NCBI RefSeq assembly: GCF_024756255.1
Contig: NZ_JANUHB010000001.1
Location: 434,001-498,000 of the forward strand
From: Massilia agilis
Lineage (GTDB): Bacteria; Pseudomonadota; Gammaproteobacteria; Burkholderiales; Burkholderiaceae_D
DNA: 64,000 bases
Direction: 5' to 3'
Shown here: one piece after another, positions 8,760 through 16,751 of the stretch
Layout: every line of letters begins with the position of its first letter
Position numbering within the stretch: the stretch's first letter is position 1
Position numbers and translations under genes: made by a program
Notes under the pieces: generated by a model
Told to the model about the DNA's origin: nothing
Seen by the model: only the letters and a program-made list of their open reading frames with translations
Databases searched by the model: none

Positions 8760-9947
8760 TCAGACGTAGTGGTTGAAGACCTGCCGCAGGTAGGCCAGGA
8801 AGGTCTCGTCCGTGCATTGCGACTTGCCCGGCGTGTCGGCCAGCTTGGCCACCGCCTGGCCGTTGCAACGCACGAGCTTCATGACGATGTTCAGCGGCTC
8901 GATGCCGGTGTCGTTGGTCAGCTTGGTGCCGATGCCAAAACCCGTCATGATACGGTCGCCGAAATGGCGGTACAGCGACAGCGCCTTGGGCACCGACAGG
9001 CTGTCCGAGAACACCAGCCGCTTGGTGCGCGGGTCGATGCGCAGCTTGTGATAATGCGCGATCGCCTTCTCGCCCCACTCCACCGGGTCGCCCGAGTCGT
9101 GGCGCAGGCCGTCGAACAGCTTGGCGAAGTACAGGTCGAAGTCGTTGAGGAAGGCGTTCATGCCCACCACGTCGGTCAGCGCAGTGCCCAGGTCGCCGCG
9201 GTATTCCTGCACCCAGTCCTCCAGTGCGGCCTTCTGGAAGTCGCGCAGCCGCACGCCGAACGACTGGAAGGCCTGCATGTACTCGTGTGCCATGGTCCCG
9301 ATCGGCACCAGGTTGTACTTGCGCGCCAGGTGCACGTTGGAGGTGCCCTTGAAGTACTGCGGCACCTCGCGCGCCAGCGTGCGCACCACCTCGTCGTGCC
9401 AGTCGCCGGAAAAGCGGCGGCGCACGCCGAAGTCGAAGAACTCGAACGGGTTGCTGCGGTGCGGCTCCTTGTCAAAGGCGCGCAGCTCGGCGATCTTGCC
9501 AGCCAGGCGTTTGCGGGCTTCGACCAGCGCCGGGGCTTGCTCAAAACGGCGGAAGTACAGCTCGTTGACGATATAGAGCACGTAGATTTCAAAGCCCATC
9601 ACGTGCACCACCGGGCCGACGGCCTTGATGCGCAGGTGCGGGCCGTCCGTTTCCACGGTGATGAACTTGCGCTGGAAGCGGAACACGGTGAGGAAATCGG
9701 CAAAGTCGCTCTTGATGAAGCGCAGGCCGCGCAGGTAGGCCACTTCCTCGTCGGTGAACATCAGCGAGCACAGGTGGTCGAGCTCGCGTTCCACCTCTTC
9801 CTTGAGCTCGGCCAGCGGGAACTCGGGCTGGTTGCGGCACCAGAATTCGTACTCGCCGTGGGCGCCGGGATGCCGGTGCAGCAGCGCCTGCCACATCGTA
9901 AACTTGTAGAGGTCTGTTTCGAGCAGGCTGCGGACGACGGATTTCAT
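8760..9947 (-). CDS. pncB: Nicotinate phosphoribosyltransferase (first copy)
   Basis: The 395-residue protein joins nicotinate and PRPP to give nicotinate mononucleotide, the entry step of NAD salvage. The N-terminus (SLLETDLYKFTMWQALLHRH) and the internal motifs FEFFDFGVRRRFSG, GTSNVHLARKYNLVPIGTMAHEY and HDSGDPVEWGEKAI are those of the proteobacterial PncB type. In these enzymes a His in the VPIGTMAHE region is auto-phosphorylated. An AGGGAG ribosome site precedes the ATG. The SET methyltransferase gene ends 18 bases upstream on the same strand, so the two probably form one transcript. A second, distantly related enzyme of this family is encoded at 51845-53206. Confidence 0.93.
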   Translation of the reverse strand: MKSVVRSLLETDLYKFTMWQALLHRHPGAHGEYEFWCRNQPEFPLAELKEEVERELDHLCSLMFTDEEVAYLRGLRFIKSDFADFLTVFRFQRKFITVETDGPHLRIKAVGPVVHVMGFEIYVLYIVNELYFRRFEQAPALVEARKRLAGKIAELRAFDKEPHRSNPFEFFDFGVRRRFSGDWHDEVVRTLAREVPQYFKGTSNVHLARKYNLVPIGTMAHEYMQAFQSFGVRLRDFQKAALEDWVQEYRGDLGTALTDVVGMNAFLNDFDLYFAKLFDGLRHDSGDPVEWGEKAIAHYHKLRIDPRTKRLVFSDSLSVPKALSLYRHFGDRIMTGFGIGTKLTNDTGIEPLNIVMKLVRCNGQAVAKLADTPGKSQCTDETFLAYLRQVFNHYV

Positions 9948-9965
9948 GAGCTCCCTGGCGGTTCG

Positions 9966-10463
9966 TTACGCCGCCTTGCCGCGGCGGCGCTTGGGCGCGA
10001 GCATCGTGCCGGTGCAGCCCTCGGTGCCGCAACGGCATTCGAACAGGCGCTTGAGCGCCGGCGTGTGTCGCTCATCGTAGATCAAGGCGTAATTGTAGTT
10101 CAGTTCCTCGCCGGCCTCGATGTCGCGCAGCGCGTGGATGTACACGCGCCCGTCTTCTTCATACGCCTCGCAGTTGGGGGAGCAAGCATGGTTGATGAAA
10201 CGCGCCTGGTTGCCATGGCTGCCGCCATCGATCACGCGGCCGTCGTGCAGGCTGAAATAGAAGGTGTGGTTGACCGGGCCGCCGCGGCGCTCGGCGCGCT
10301 CGATCGCCTCGTCCCAGCTGATGCGTTCGCCCTTGTATTCGACGATGCGCTCGCCGGCCGGGATTTTGCGGCTGGCGAACACGCCATTGCCGTGGACCGG
10401 TGAAGACTTGACTTCGTACGCCGGCGGCGCCTTGCGCGCGCCCGGCTTTGCGGTGGTGGACAT
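9966..10463 (-). CDS. SET-domain protein-lysine methyltransferase
   Basis: The protein of about 165 residues is almost entirely a SET domain. The motifs are GNGVFASRKIPAGERIVEYKG at the start, FINHACSPNCEAY for SAM and the pseudoknot, GEELNYNYAL with the catalytic Tyr, and a post-SET zinc site CRCGTEGCTGTM. SET proteins methylate lysine side chains with S-adenosylmethionine. They are typical of eukaryotic chromatin but recur in some bacteria. The substrate here is unknown; basic nucleoid proteins are candidates by analogy. The ATG at 10463 is preferred over a GTG two codons upstream, though neither has a strong ribosome site. The C-terminus is basic (KRRRGKAA). It appears co-transcribed with pncB. 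Confidence 0.9.
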   Translation of the reverse strand: MSTTAKPGARKAPPAYEVKSSPVHGNGVFASRKIPAGERIVEYKGERISWDEAIERAERRGGPVNHTFYFSLHDGRVIDGGSHGNQARFINHACSPNCEAYEEDGRVYIHALRDIEAGEELNYNYALIYDERHTPALKRLFECRCGTEGCTGTMLAPKRRRGKAA

Positions 10464-10550
10464 GAACACGATGATGCCGCAGGCGAGAGTTGAACTGCCC
10501 GTATTATGGAAGAATCGTCCGCGCCACCGCGCACACTTAACGCAGCCGGT

Positions 10551-10895
10551 CTAGACCCGGATCTGGCGGCGCGCGCAGCGCATGCCGGCGGCGTCGCGGA
10601 ACACGGTCCAGACCTGCGCCTGCTCGAGCTGCCCGGCCAGTTCGAGCGCCTGGCCGTAGCCCAGTTCGTACTGGCGCTGCAGCAGCGAGACCGGGCCGGC
10701 GATCACGTCGCCGTGCTGGTCGAAGTGCTGCTGCACCAGGTTCAAGGCCTGCTCGTACAGCATTTCGTCGCGCGAGCGGCGGCGCGCGCGGGGCGCGGTG
10801 CGGGCCTGGGCAGCGGTGCCGGCGGCCAGGCCAATCAGGGCGAATGCGCCGCGCAGCAGCGAACGGCGTACCTGGGTCACGGATCGGATGCTCAT
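10551..10895 (-). CDS. Exported FtsK-gamma-like winged-helix protein
   Basis: The start at 10895 has an AGAGGAGAA ribosome site. The 114-residue product opens with a signal-like segment: a basic stretch with twin arginines (QVRRSLLRG), a hydrophobic core (AFALIGLAAGTA) and an Ala-x-Ala cleavage site. After a basic linker, residues about 45-105 resemble the gamma domain of the FtsK translocase (LYEQALNLV...VSLLQRQYELGYGQAL), normally a cytoplasmic DNA-reading module. In the recognition helix, where E. coli FtsK has GYNRAAR by my recollection, this protein has GYGQALE, so the expected DNA contacts are missing. The function is unknown. Either the N-terminus is a membrane anchor or the winged helix now serves a non-DNA role. 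The gene is divergent from a WYL regulator. Confidence 0.72.
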   Translation of the reverse strand: MSIRSVTQVRRSLLRGAFALIGLAAGTAAQARTAPRARRRSRDEMLYEQALNLVQQHFDQHGDVIAGPVSLLQRQYELGYGQALELAGQLEQAQVWTVFRDAAGMRCARRQIRV

Positions 10896-10933
10896 TGTGT
10901 TCTCCTCTTGTGTTTTGTCTGATGTGCTCATGC

Positions 10934-10954
10934 TATAGTCGATACGCGACAATA
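10934..10954. promoter_or_regulatory. Dyad between the FtsK-gamma-like gene and the WYL regulator
   Basis: Arms TATAGTCG and CGACAATA, separated by five bases, match at seven of eight positions. The dyad lies in the 77-base divergent intergenic region, just upstream of the WYL regulator start, which makes it a natural autoregulatory operator candidate. Confidence 0.4.
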
Positions 10955-10972
10955 TGTGACGCAGAAAAAAAC

Positions 10973-12070
10973 ATGAGCGGAAAAGGCAAACAGGCAAGCG
11001 AACAAACCCTGGCGCGGCGCATCGCCCTGCTCGACCGGCTGCCGGTCGGGCACTCGCCCGCGGCCGGGCGCACCGTGGGCGAGCTGACCGACTACCTCAA
11101 TGCGAGCGGCTTCGACTGCGGCCGTCGCACGGTCGAGCGCGACCTGGAGGCGATCGACGCGGTGGGCTCGGTGTGGCGCGGCATCGGCGTGGACCTGCAG
11201 CAGGGGATGGATGAAGACGACGCCCGCGTGCCGCGCTGGAGCCACACGCCCAACAGCAAGGCGCTGCTGTTTCGTACGCTGTCCAATGAAGACGCGTTGT
11301 TACTGAGCCTCGTGGAGCAGGAGCTGAAGTTCTTCATGCCGGCCTCGGCGTACGAATCGCTGATGCAGTACCTGAAAGTGTCGAACCGGGTGCTTTCCAT
11401 GCATGCGAACCAGCCGCAGGCGCAGTTCCGCGAGCGTGTGCGCGTGATCGCGGACGGGCCGGCACTGCGGCCGCCCGAGTTGAACATGCCGCACCTGCAG
11501 GAGATCAACGAGGCGCTGCTGCATGGCGAGCAGCTCGACCTGGCCTACCGCACGGCGCGCAGCAGCGGCGAGACGGCGTACCGGCTGCATCCGGTCGGGC
11601 TGGTCAAGCAGGGGCTGTTCTTCTACCTGCTGGCGGTGAAGGAGGAGAACGTGCACAAGCGCGCGCCGGGGCCGGTGCAGACCTTCCGGATCGACCGCGT
11701 CCGGCGCGTGGCGCGGCGTCGCCAGGAGCCGGTGGCGCGCGGCTTGCCGAGCCTGGAGGCAGCGCTGGGGAACGGGCAGCTGCAGTTCTTCGACAAGGGG
11801 AAGATCGCGCTCAGGCTGCGCTTTGCGGATAATGCGGACGGGCAGGCGCTGTGCGACAGCTATCGCGAAACGCCGATGGCGGCGGACCAGCGCATCGTCA
11901 AGCGTGGGGACGGGACGTACGAGCTGCAGGCCACCGTGATGTATTCGCTGCAGTTGGTGCGCATGCTGCAGGCCGAGGCGCACCGCTCGTATGTGGTGGA
12001 GCCGAAGGCGCTCAAGGACGAGATTGCGGGGTTTGTGCGGCAGGCGGCGCGATTGCACCTGGTTTCGTAG
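10973..12070 (+). CDS. HTH-WYL domain transcriptional regulator
   Basis: The 365-residue protein has an N-terminal winged helix-turn-helix (residues about 10-65, ASEQTLARRIALLDRLP to CGRRTVERDLEAID). A WYL domain follows (LDLAYRTARSSGETAYRLHPVGLVKQGLFFYLLAV, about residues 180-220) and a C-terminal WCX extension. WYL regulators bind nucleotide, single-stranded DNA or other ligands and can repress or activate nearby genes. The ATG at 10973 is chosen because the upstream extension enters the divergent promoter region and is cysteine-rich and unlike coding sequence. The TAG stop (12068-12070) is supplied by a palindromic repeat unit. The divergent FtsK-gamma-like gene is the obvious candidate target. 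Confidence 0.88.
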   Translation: MSGKGKQASEQTLARRIALLDRLPVGHSPAAGRTVGELTDYLNASGFDCGRRTVERDLEAIDAVGSVWRGIGVDLQQGMDEDDARVPRWSHTPNSKALLFRTLSNEDALLLSLVEQELKFFMPASAYESLMQYLKVSNRVLSMHANQPQAQFRERVRVIADGPALRPPELNMPHLQEINEALLHGEQLDLAYRTARSSGETAYRLHPVGLVKQGLFFYLLAVKEENVHKRAPGPVQTFRIDRVRRVARRRQEPVARGLPSLEAALGNGQLQFFDKGKIALRLRFADNADGQALCDSYRETPMAADQRIVKRGDGTYELQATVMYSLQLVRMLQAEAHRSYVVEPKALKDEIAGFVRQAARLHLVS

Positions 12071-12151
12071 GGTGGGCAGGTCTCCTGCCCACGCGCTCAA
12101 TCCAAACAAGCACTGATTGAACGCGTGGGCGGGAAACCCGCCCACCCTACG
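12067..12151. repeat. Inverted pair of GTGGGC...GCCCAC palindromic repeats
   Basis: A plus unit (12067-12100, stem GTGGGCAGG/CCTGCCCAC) faces a minus unit (12117-12151, stem GTGGGCGGG/CCCGCCCAC) between convergent genes. The first unit contains the stop codon of the WYL regulator. The arrangement may act as a bidirectional terminator. Confidence 0.8.
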
Positions 12152-12153
12152 AG

Positions 12154-12645
12154 CTAGCCGGCCAGTGCGCGGCGCAGCTCGGCCACGTCCATCTTGCGCA
12201 TCTTTAGCATGGCGGCGAACACGCGCTCGACCTTCGCCGGCTCGGCTTCGACCAGCGTATCCATCAGCACGCGCGGCACGATCTGCCAGAACATCCCATA
12301 GCGATCCTTGAGCCAGCCGCATTCGCGCTCCTCGCCGCCCTCGGACAGACGGTTCCAGTAGTGGTCCACCTCGTCCTGGGTGTCGCAGCAGACCTGCATC
12401 GACACCGCCTCGGTGAACTTGAAGGCCGGGCCGCCGTTCAGCGCGGTGAACTGCTGGCCGTCCAGTTCGAATGCGACGGTCATCACCGAACCGGCCTCGC
12501 GGCGGTGCAGCTCCTGCCCAACCGCGGGGTAGTGCGTGAGCGACGTGATGCGCGAATTGGGGAAAATGCTGGTGTAGAAGCGGGCCGCTTCTTCCCCTTC
12601 CGTGTTGAACCACAGGCATGGGGTGATACGCGAAATCGTGGGCAT
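12154..12645 (-). CDS. VOC / PhnB-like (3-dmu-9_3-mt fold) protein
   Basis: The 163-residue protein has the vicinal-oxygen-chelate pattern of PhnB-like proteins: ITPCLWFNTEGEEAARFYTSIFPNS at the start, VAFELDGQQFTALNGGPAFKFTEAVSM in the middle, and DRYGMFWQIVP near residue 120. These proteins form small dimeric beta-alpha-beta folds whose substrates are largely unknown. The old label of demethylubiquinone methyltransferase is not supported by chemistry. The ATG has a good AAGGAG ribosome site. The stop lies three bases from a palindromic repeat. It is transcribed in the same direction as the acyl-CoA synthetase but separated from it by about 70 bases. Confidence 0.88.
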   Translation of the reverse strand: MPTISRITPCLWFNTEGEEAARFYTSIFPNSRITSLTHYPAVGQELHRREAGSVMTVAFELDGQQFTALNGGPAFKFTEAVSMQVCCDTQDEVDHYWNRLSEGGEERECGWLKDRYGMFWQIVPRVLMDTLVEAEPAKVERVFAAMLKMRKMDVAELRRALAG

Positions 12646-12714
12646 GCTTTCTCCTTGTCGTTGGCGTGCTGCGTTACACGATACTGACTGCGCTTGCGCC
12701 GGCCTTGCGGACGC

Positions 12715-14394
12715 TCAGTTGCCGAACTCCTCCTCGCGATATTCCACGCCGGCCGCCCCGCCCTCGCCGCGCCCGGCTTCCTGCTTACGCAGCTCGACAC
12801 GGCGAATCTTGCCGGAGATGGTCTTGGGCAGCTCGCGGAACTCGATGCGGCGGATGCGCTTGTACGGCGCCAGCCGCTCGCGCGCGAACGCGAAGATGGC
12901 ACGCGCCACCTCGCGGCTCGGCTCCACGCCCTGGCGCAGCGTGACGAAGGCCTTGGGCACCGACAGGCGTACCGGGTCCGGGCTCGGCACGATCGCCGCT
13001 TCCAGCACGTCGTCGTGCTCGATCAGCACGCTTTCGAGCTCGAAGGGGCTGATACGGTAGTCGGACGACTTGAACACGTCGTCGTTGCGGCCGACGTAGA
13101 AGTAGTAGCCATCTTCGTCCACGGTCGCCGTGTCGCCGGTGTGGTAGTAGCCGGCGCGCATGACATCGGCCATCTTGGCCTCGTCGCCCTCGTAGCCGAG
13201 CATCAGGCCGAGCGGGCGCGGGTCGAGCGCGACCGAGATTTCGCCCTCAAATACCTGCTGGTCGTCCGCGTCCAGCAGGGCAATGCGGTAGCCGGGCAGC
13301 GGCCGGCCCATCGAGCCGGGCTTGAGCGGCTGGCCCGGCGGGTTGCCGATCTGCGCCGTGGTTTCGGACTGGCCAAAGCCGTCGCGGATGTGGATGCCCC
13401 AGGCCTTGGCCACCTGGTCGATTACTTCGGGGTTGAGCGGCTCGCCGGCGCCGACCAGCTCGCGCAGCGGCGGCTTCCACTTGGACAGGTCTTCCTGGAT
13501 CATCATGCGCCACACGGTGGGCGGCGCGCACAGCGAGGTCACGCCGCAGCGCTGGACCACGTCGAGCACTGCCCGCGCGTTGAAGCGTTCGTAGTTGTAC
13601 ACGAAGATGGTGGCGCCCGCGTTCCAGGGCGCGAAGAAGCAGCTCCACGCGTGCTTGGCCCAGCCGGGCGAGCTGATGTTCCAGTGAATATCGCCCTGCT
13701 GCAGGCCGATCCAGTACATGGTGGACAGGTGCCCGACCGGGTAGCTCTGGTGGCTGTGCAGCACCAGCTTGGGTTTGGCCGTGGTGCCGGAGGTGAAGTA
13801 CAGCAGCAGCGGGTCGTCGGCCATGGTCTGGCCTTCGGGCGTGAACACGGTGGTCACGGCGCGGCTGTCCTCGAAGTCGCGCCAGCCCTCGGCGCTGCCG
13901 CCAACGGCGATGCGGGTGAAGCTGCCTTGCAGGCCGGCGAACTTGCGGGCTTCGGACGCCTGTGCGATCACGTGGCGGATCGCGCCGCGGTCAAGCCGGT
14001 CCTGCAGGTCGGCGGTGGAAACCAGCATGGTCGTGGGCACCAGCACCGCGCCGAGCTTGATCCCGGCCAGCATGATCTCCCACAGCTCGACGCGGTTGGG
14101 CAGCATCAGCAGCACACGGTCGCCGCGCCGCACGCCACACTCGTACAGGTATTGCGCGACCTGGTGCGAGCGCGAGGACATGTCGGCGAACGAGATCTTC
14201 TGCTCGCTGCCGTCGTCGCCCACCACCCACAGCGCGGGGCGCTGGTTGTCCTTGGCCTCCTGGTCGAAGAAATCGAGCGCCCAGTTGAAGGTGTCGAGCT
14301 CGGGCGCGCGGTAGTCGCGGTAAGCGGTCTCGTAGTCGGTGCGGTGCCGTTGCAGGAAGTCGCGCGCCTCTACGAAGCGCTGGTATGGGGTCAT
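12715..14394 (-). CDS. AMP-forming acyl-CoA synthetase (ACSM-like)
   Basis: The 559-residue enzyme activates a carboxylic acid via an acyl-adenylate and transfers it to CoA. The ATP motif LLYFTSGTTAKPKLVLHSH lies near residue 205, followed by GFGQSETT around 350, YYHTGDTATVDEDGYYFYVGR around 430, and the C-terminal lysine motif KTISGKIRRVELR near 530. The arrangement resembles medium-chain or aryl acyl-CoA synthetases. The exact acid is not readable from sequence; chain length is a guess. The ATG at 14394 is preferred over one seven codons upstream because AGGAG sits seven bases before it. It is probably a single-gene unit. Confidence 0.88.
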   Translation of the reverse strand: MTPYQRFVEARDFLQRHRTDYETAYRDYRAPELDTFNWALDFFDQEAKDNQRPALWVVGDDGSEQKISFADMSSRSHQVAQYLYECGVRRGDRVLLMLPNRVELWEIMLAGIKLGAVLVPTTMLVSTADLQDRLDRGAIRHVIAQASEARKFAGLQGSFTRIAVGGSAEGWRDFEDSRAVTTVFTPEGQTMADDPLLLYFTSGTTAKPKLVLHSHQSYPVGHLSTMYWIGLQQGDIHWNISSPGWAKHAWSCFFAPWNAGATIFVYNYERFNARAVLDVVQRCGVTSLCAPPTVWRMMIQEDLSKWKPPLRELVGAGEPLNPEVIDQVAKAWGIHIRDGFGQSETTAQIGNPPGQPLKPGSMGRPLPGYRIALLDADDQQVFEGEISVALDPRPLGLMLGYEGDEAKMADVMRAGYYHTGDTATVDEDGYYFYVGRNDDVFKSSDYRISPFELESVLIEHDDVLEAAIVPSPDPVRLSVPKAFVTLRQGVEPSREVARAIFAFARERLAPYKRIRRIEFRELPKTISGKIRRVELRKQEAGRGEGGAAGVEYREEEFGN

Positions 14395-14507
14395 GTGGGT
14401 CTCCTGTGCGCTCATTATTCTTGGCGGGTACGGCGGCCTGCCGTCCCGCTGTGTACGCTATCGTACATTGTGCAGTCCCATCGTGGCCATACTCGCTTAC
14501 GGCAAGC

Positions 14508-16187
14508 TTACACGGGCCGGCGCAGCTGGACCGTCAGTTCGCCGCCGGGCTGCATCATGTCGCGCACGCGGCAGTCGCCGCACATGCGGATGCGGTCGAG
14601 GTGATCGGCGAAGGCCGGGTGGGAGGACAGGCGGGTGAGCATGTTCTCGATCATCTGCAGGGTGCCGAACGGCTGGCCGCAGCGGATGCAATTGAAGGGC
14701 TCCGTCTCGTTCAGCACGACGGGTTGGTTGCGGGTCTCGGCAAACGACAGGCGCGGCACCAGCGTGATGGCGTTTTCGGGACAGGTGTCGGCGCACAGGC
14801 CGCACTGGACGCAGTTCTTCTCGATGAAGCGCAACTGGGGCAGCGCCTGGCCGTCCTGCAGTGCCCCGGACGGACAGGCGCCGACGCAGGCCATGCACAG
14901 GCTGCAGGCATCGCGATTGACCTGCAGCGCGCCGAACGGGCTGGCCGCCGGCAGCGCGATCTCGGTAGCGGGCACGCTCGCGTGGCGCAGCAGGTGGTCG
15001 AGCGCGTAGTCGAGCGAGTTGCGCTTGTCCAGTGCCAGGTTGAAGGTGGCGGGCTCGGACGGTACGGCGCCACGCGGGGCGTGCCGCAGCACGGTGTCCA
15101 GTTCGTCCGGTGCGGTGGCGCGCGCGAGCTGCAGATGCGGCCCGGCATAGCCCAAACCGTCGAGCACTGCCTGGGCAATGGTCATCTGCTGGTCGAGCGC
15201 GGCGGCGTATTGCGGGGCTTCGGCGCCGGTGAGCAGTACGGTGACGCCGGCGGCGCCGTAGGCCATCGCCGACAGCCAGACGTCGATGCCGGTCGAGGCC
15301 ACATGGTGCAGCGCAAGCGGGATCACGCGGCCGGGCAAGGCACCGCCCGCGCCGGCGTGGCTGGCGAGCAGCGCGGCGCCATCGGCCTGGCTGTGCAGCA
15401 GCACGACGGGATCGCGCCCGCCTGCCTCGGCAAAGGCGCGCAGCGCGGCCTTCAGCCGCGTGCCGGTGTAGCTCGCGCCCGGGTAGGCATAGGCCAGCGC
15501 GCCCGTCGGGCAAACCGTGGTGCAGGCGCCGCAGCCGGCGCACAGGTAGGGGTTGACCCGGATGCGCTCGCCCGCCGGTGCGATCGCGCCCGCCGAGCAG
15601 ATGTCGATGCAGGCGCTGCAGCCACTGCGCTGGTTGCGGCTGTGCGCGCACAGGCGCTCCTTGTAGCTGAAGTACTTCGGCTTTTCGAATTCGCCCACCA
15701 TGTCCAGCAGCTCGTCCACCGCGGCGTGGCGCGCGTCCTCGCTGTGGCCCGGCGCGTAGTAGCCGTGCGGGTGCTGGTGGGTGGCGATCAGGGGGCTGGC
15801 CGACAGGTCGAGCACGAGGTCAAAACTGCCCTGCTGCGGCGCCTGGCCAGCGGCTTGCCAGCGCGCCTCGAACGCGCCCAGCCAGCCGGCCACGGCCACC
15901 GCGCGCGGCGCAAAGACGGGGTAGGCGCGCGCGGGCAGCTCGCCTGCCTCGGCGTCGGTCAGCAGCAGCGTTACCGGCAGGGACTGCGCCAGCCGGTCGG
16001 CGTGAAGCTGGGCGTGCGCCGCGTTGCCGACCACGAGCACCCGTCCGGCCGAGCGGTAGGTCACGCTGGCCACCTCGTCGGGCTCGGGCAGTGCGGACAT
16101 TGCGGCCAGCGCGGCGGCGCGCGCCAGCAGGTCGCGCTGCTCCTGTGCGGGGTCGGCCGGGAAAGGCGCCATCAATCGTATGTTCAT
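14508..16187 (-). CDS. Multi-[4Fe-4S] ferredoxin-type protein of the formate dehydrogenase operon
   Basis: The 559-residue protein carries four ferredoxin cluster motifs: CSACIDICSAGAI, CAGCGACTTVCPTGAL, CSLCMACVGACPSGAL and CVQCGLCADTCPENAI. Two further cysteine pairs (CIRCGQ and CGDCR) lie near the C-terminus. There is no membrane helix or signal peptide, so it should act in the cytoplasm as an electron carrier or assembly factor. Its start overlaps the stop of the DUF3306 gene (ATGA). The same gene neighbourhood (DUF3305, DUF3306, ferredoxin, formate dehydrogenase) is, from memory, common in betaproteobacteria, but its role there is not established. It ends the ten-gene operon. A central stretch (residues about 260-360) has no recognised domain. 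Confidence 0.85.
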   Translation of the reverse strand: MNIRLMAPFPADPAQEQRDLLARAAALAAMSALPEPDEVASVTYRSAGRVLVVGNAAHAQLHADRLAQSLPVTLLLTDAEAGELPARAYPVFAPRAVAVAGWLGAFEARWQAAGQAPQQGSFDLVLDLSASPLIATHQHPHGYYAPGHSEDARHAAVDELLDMVGEFEKPKYFSYKERLCAHSRNQRSGCSACIDICSAGAIAPAGERIRVNPYLCAGCGACTTVCPTGALAYAYPGASYTGTRLKAALRAFAEAGGRDPVVLLHSQADGAALLASHAGAGGALPGRVIPLALHHVASTGIDVWLSAMAYGAAGVTVLLTGAEAPQYAAALDQQMTIAQAVLDGLGYAGPHLQLARATAPDELDTVLRHAPRGAVPSEPATFNLALDKRNSLDYALDHLLRHASVPATEIALPAASPFGALQVNRDACSLCMACVGACPSGALQDGQALPQLRFIEKNCVQCGLCADTCPENAITLVPRLSFAETRNQPVVLNETEPFNCIRCGQPFGTLQMIENMLTRLSSHPAFADHLDRIRMCGDCRVRDMMQPGGELTVQLRRPV

Positions 16188-16741
16188 GCGTCGTCTTGTT
16201 CTGGTGGGTTGGGGCCGCCCTGCCCGCCTTGCGGCCCGGCGCCGGGTTCGCCCTGGCCGGGCTTGGCATCGTCGCTGGCAAAGCGGGCGAACAGGTTCTT
16301 GGCATGCGCGAGCGAGGCGAGCATGCCAGGCGAGACGGGAGCGGACTTGGTGTAGTCGTCGATGTACACGTCCAGGCCGTCCATGATGCTGAAGTGCGGG
16401 TCGGAGAACAGCTTTTTCATCGCGAGGCGCTGCACCGTCTTGTCCACGCCCTGCGTCATGAAGACGGAGAAGTCGGAATCCGGCCCGAGCAAGGCCACGT
16501 CGTCGAGCGTGGGCAGGCGTGGCGGCGGCACCGGTTCGGGCGCGCGCGGAACGACGGGCGGGTGCGGGTCGCGCTGGGCCACGGGTGGCAGGTCGAACGC
16601 GGCCGCGTCGTCGGCGCTTTGCCGCGTTGCGCCGGCCTGGCCGCCGGGCGCACACGGGGCGTGGCCGGCGCTGTCTGCTTCGGCCGGCGCGCCCTGCGAC
16701 TTGAGCCGCGACCAGCGGCGCAGGAAGCCTTCCTTGCTCAT
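16184..16741 (-). CDS. DUF3306 family protein
   Basis: The 185-residue protein begins MSKEGFLRRWSRLKSQG and contains a Pro/Ala-rich linker. The conserved DUF3306 core follows (LPTLDDVALLGPDSDFSVFMTQGVDKTVQRLAMKKLFSDPHFSIMDGLDVYIDDYTKS). The C-terminal tail is rich in Gly, Pro and Gln. There is no signal peptide, so it is probably cytoplasmic. The function is unknown. The family is found beside DUF3305 and formate dehydrogenase genes, suggesting a role in enzyme maturation or electron transfer. It sits ten bases after DUF3305 and overlaps the ferredoxin gene. Confidence 0.85.
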   Translation of the reverse strand: MSKEGFLRRWSRLKSQGAPAEADSAGHAPCAPGGQAGATRQSADDAAAFDLPPVAQRDPHPPVVPRAPEPVPPPRLPTLDDVALLGPDSDFSVFMTQGVDKTVQRLAMKKLFSDPHFSIMDGLDVYIDDYTKSAPVSPGMLASLAHAKNLFARFASDDAKPGQGEPGAGPQGGQGGPNPPEQDDA

Positions 16742-16751
16742 GGCCGGCGCC

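Noticed and set aside
14424..14449. Hairpin GCGGGTACGGC/GCCGTCCCGC as terminator of the formate dehydrogenase operon
   Set aside because: The stem has a bulge and no U-tract follows in either direction; it remains only a weak candidate.
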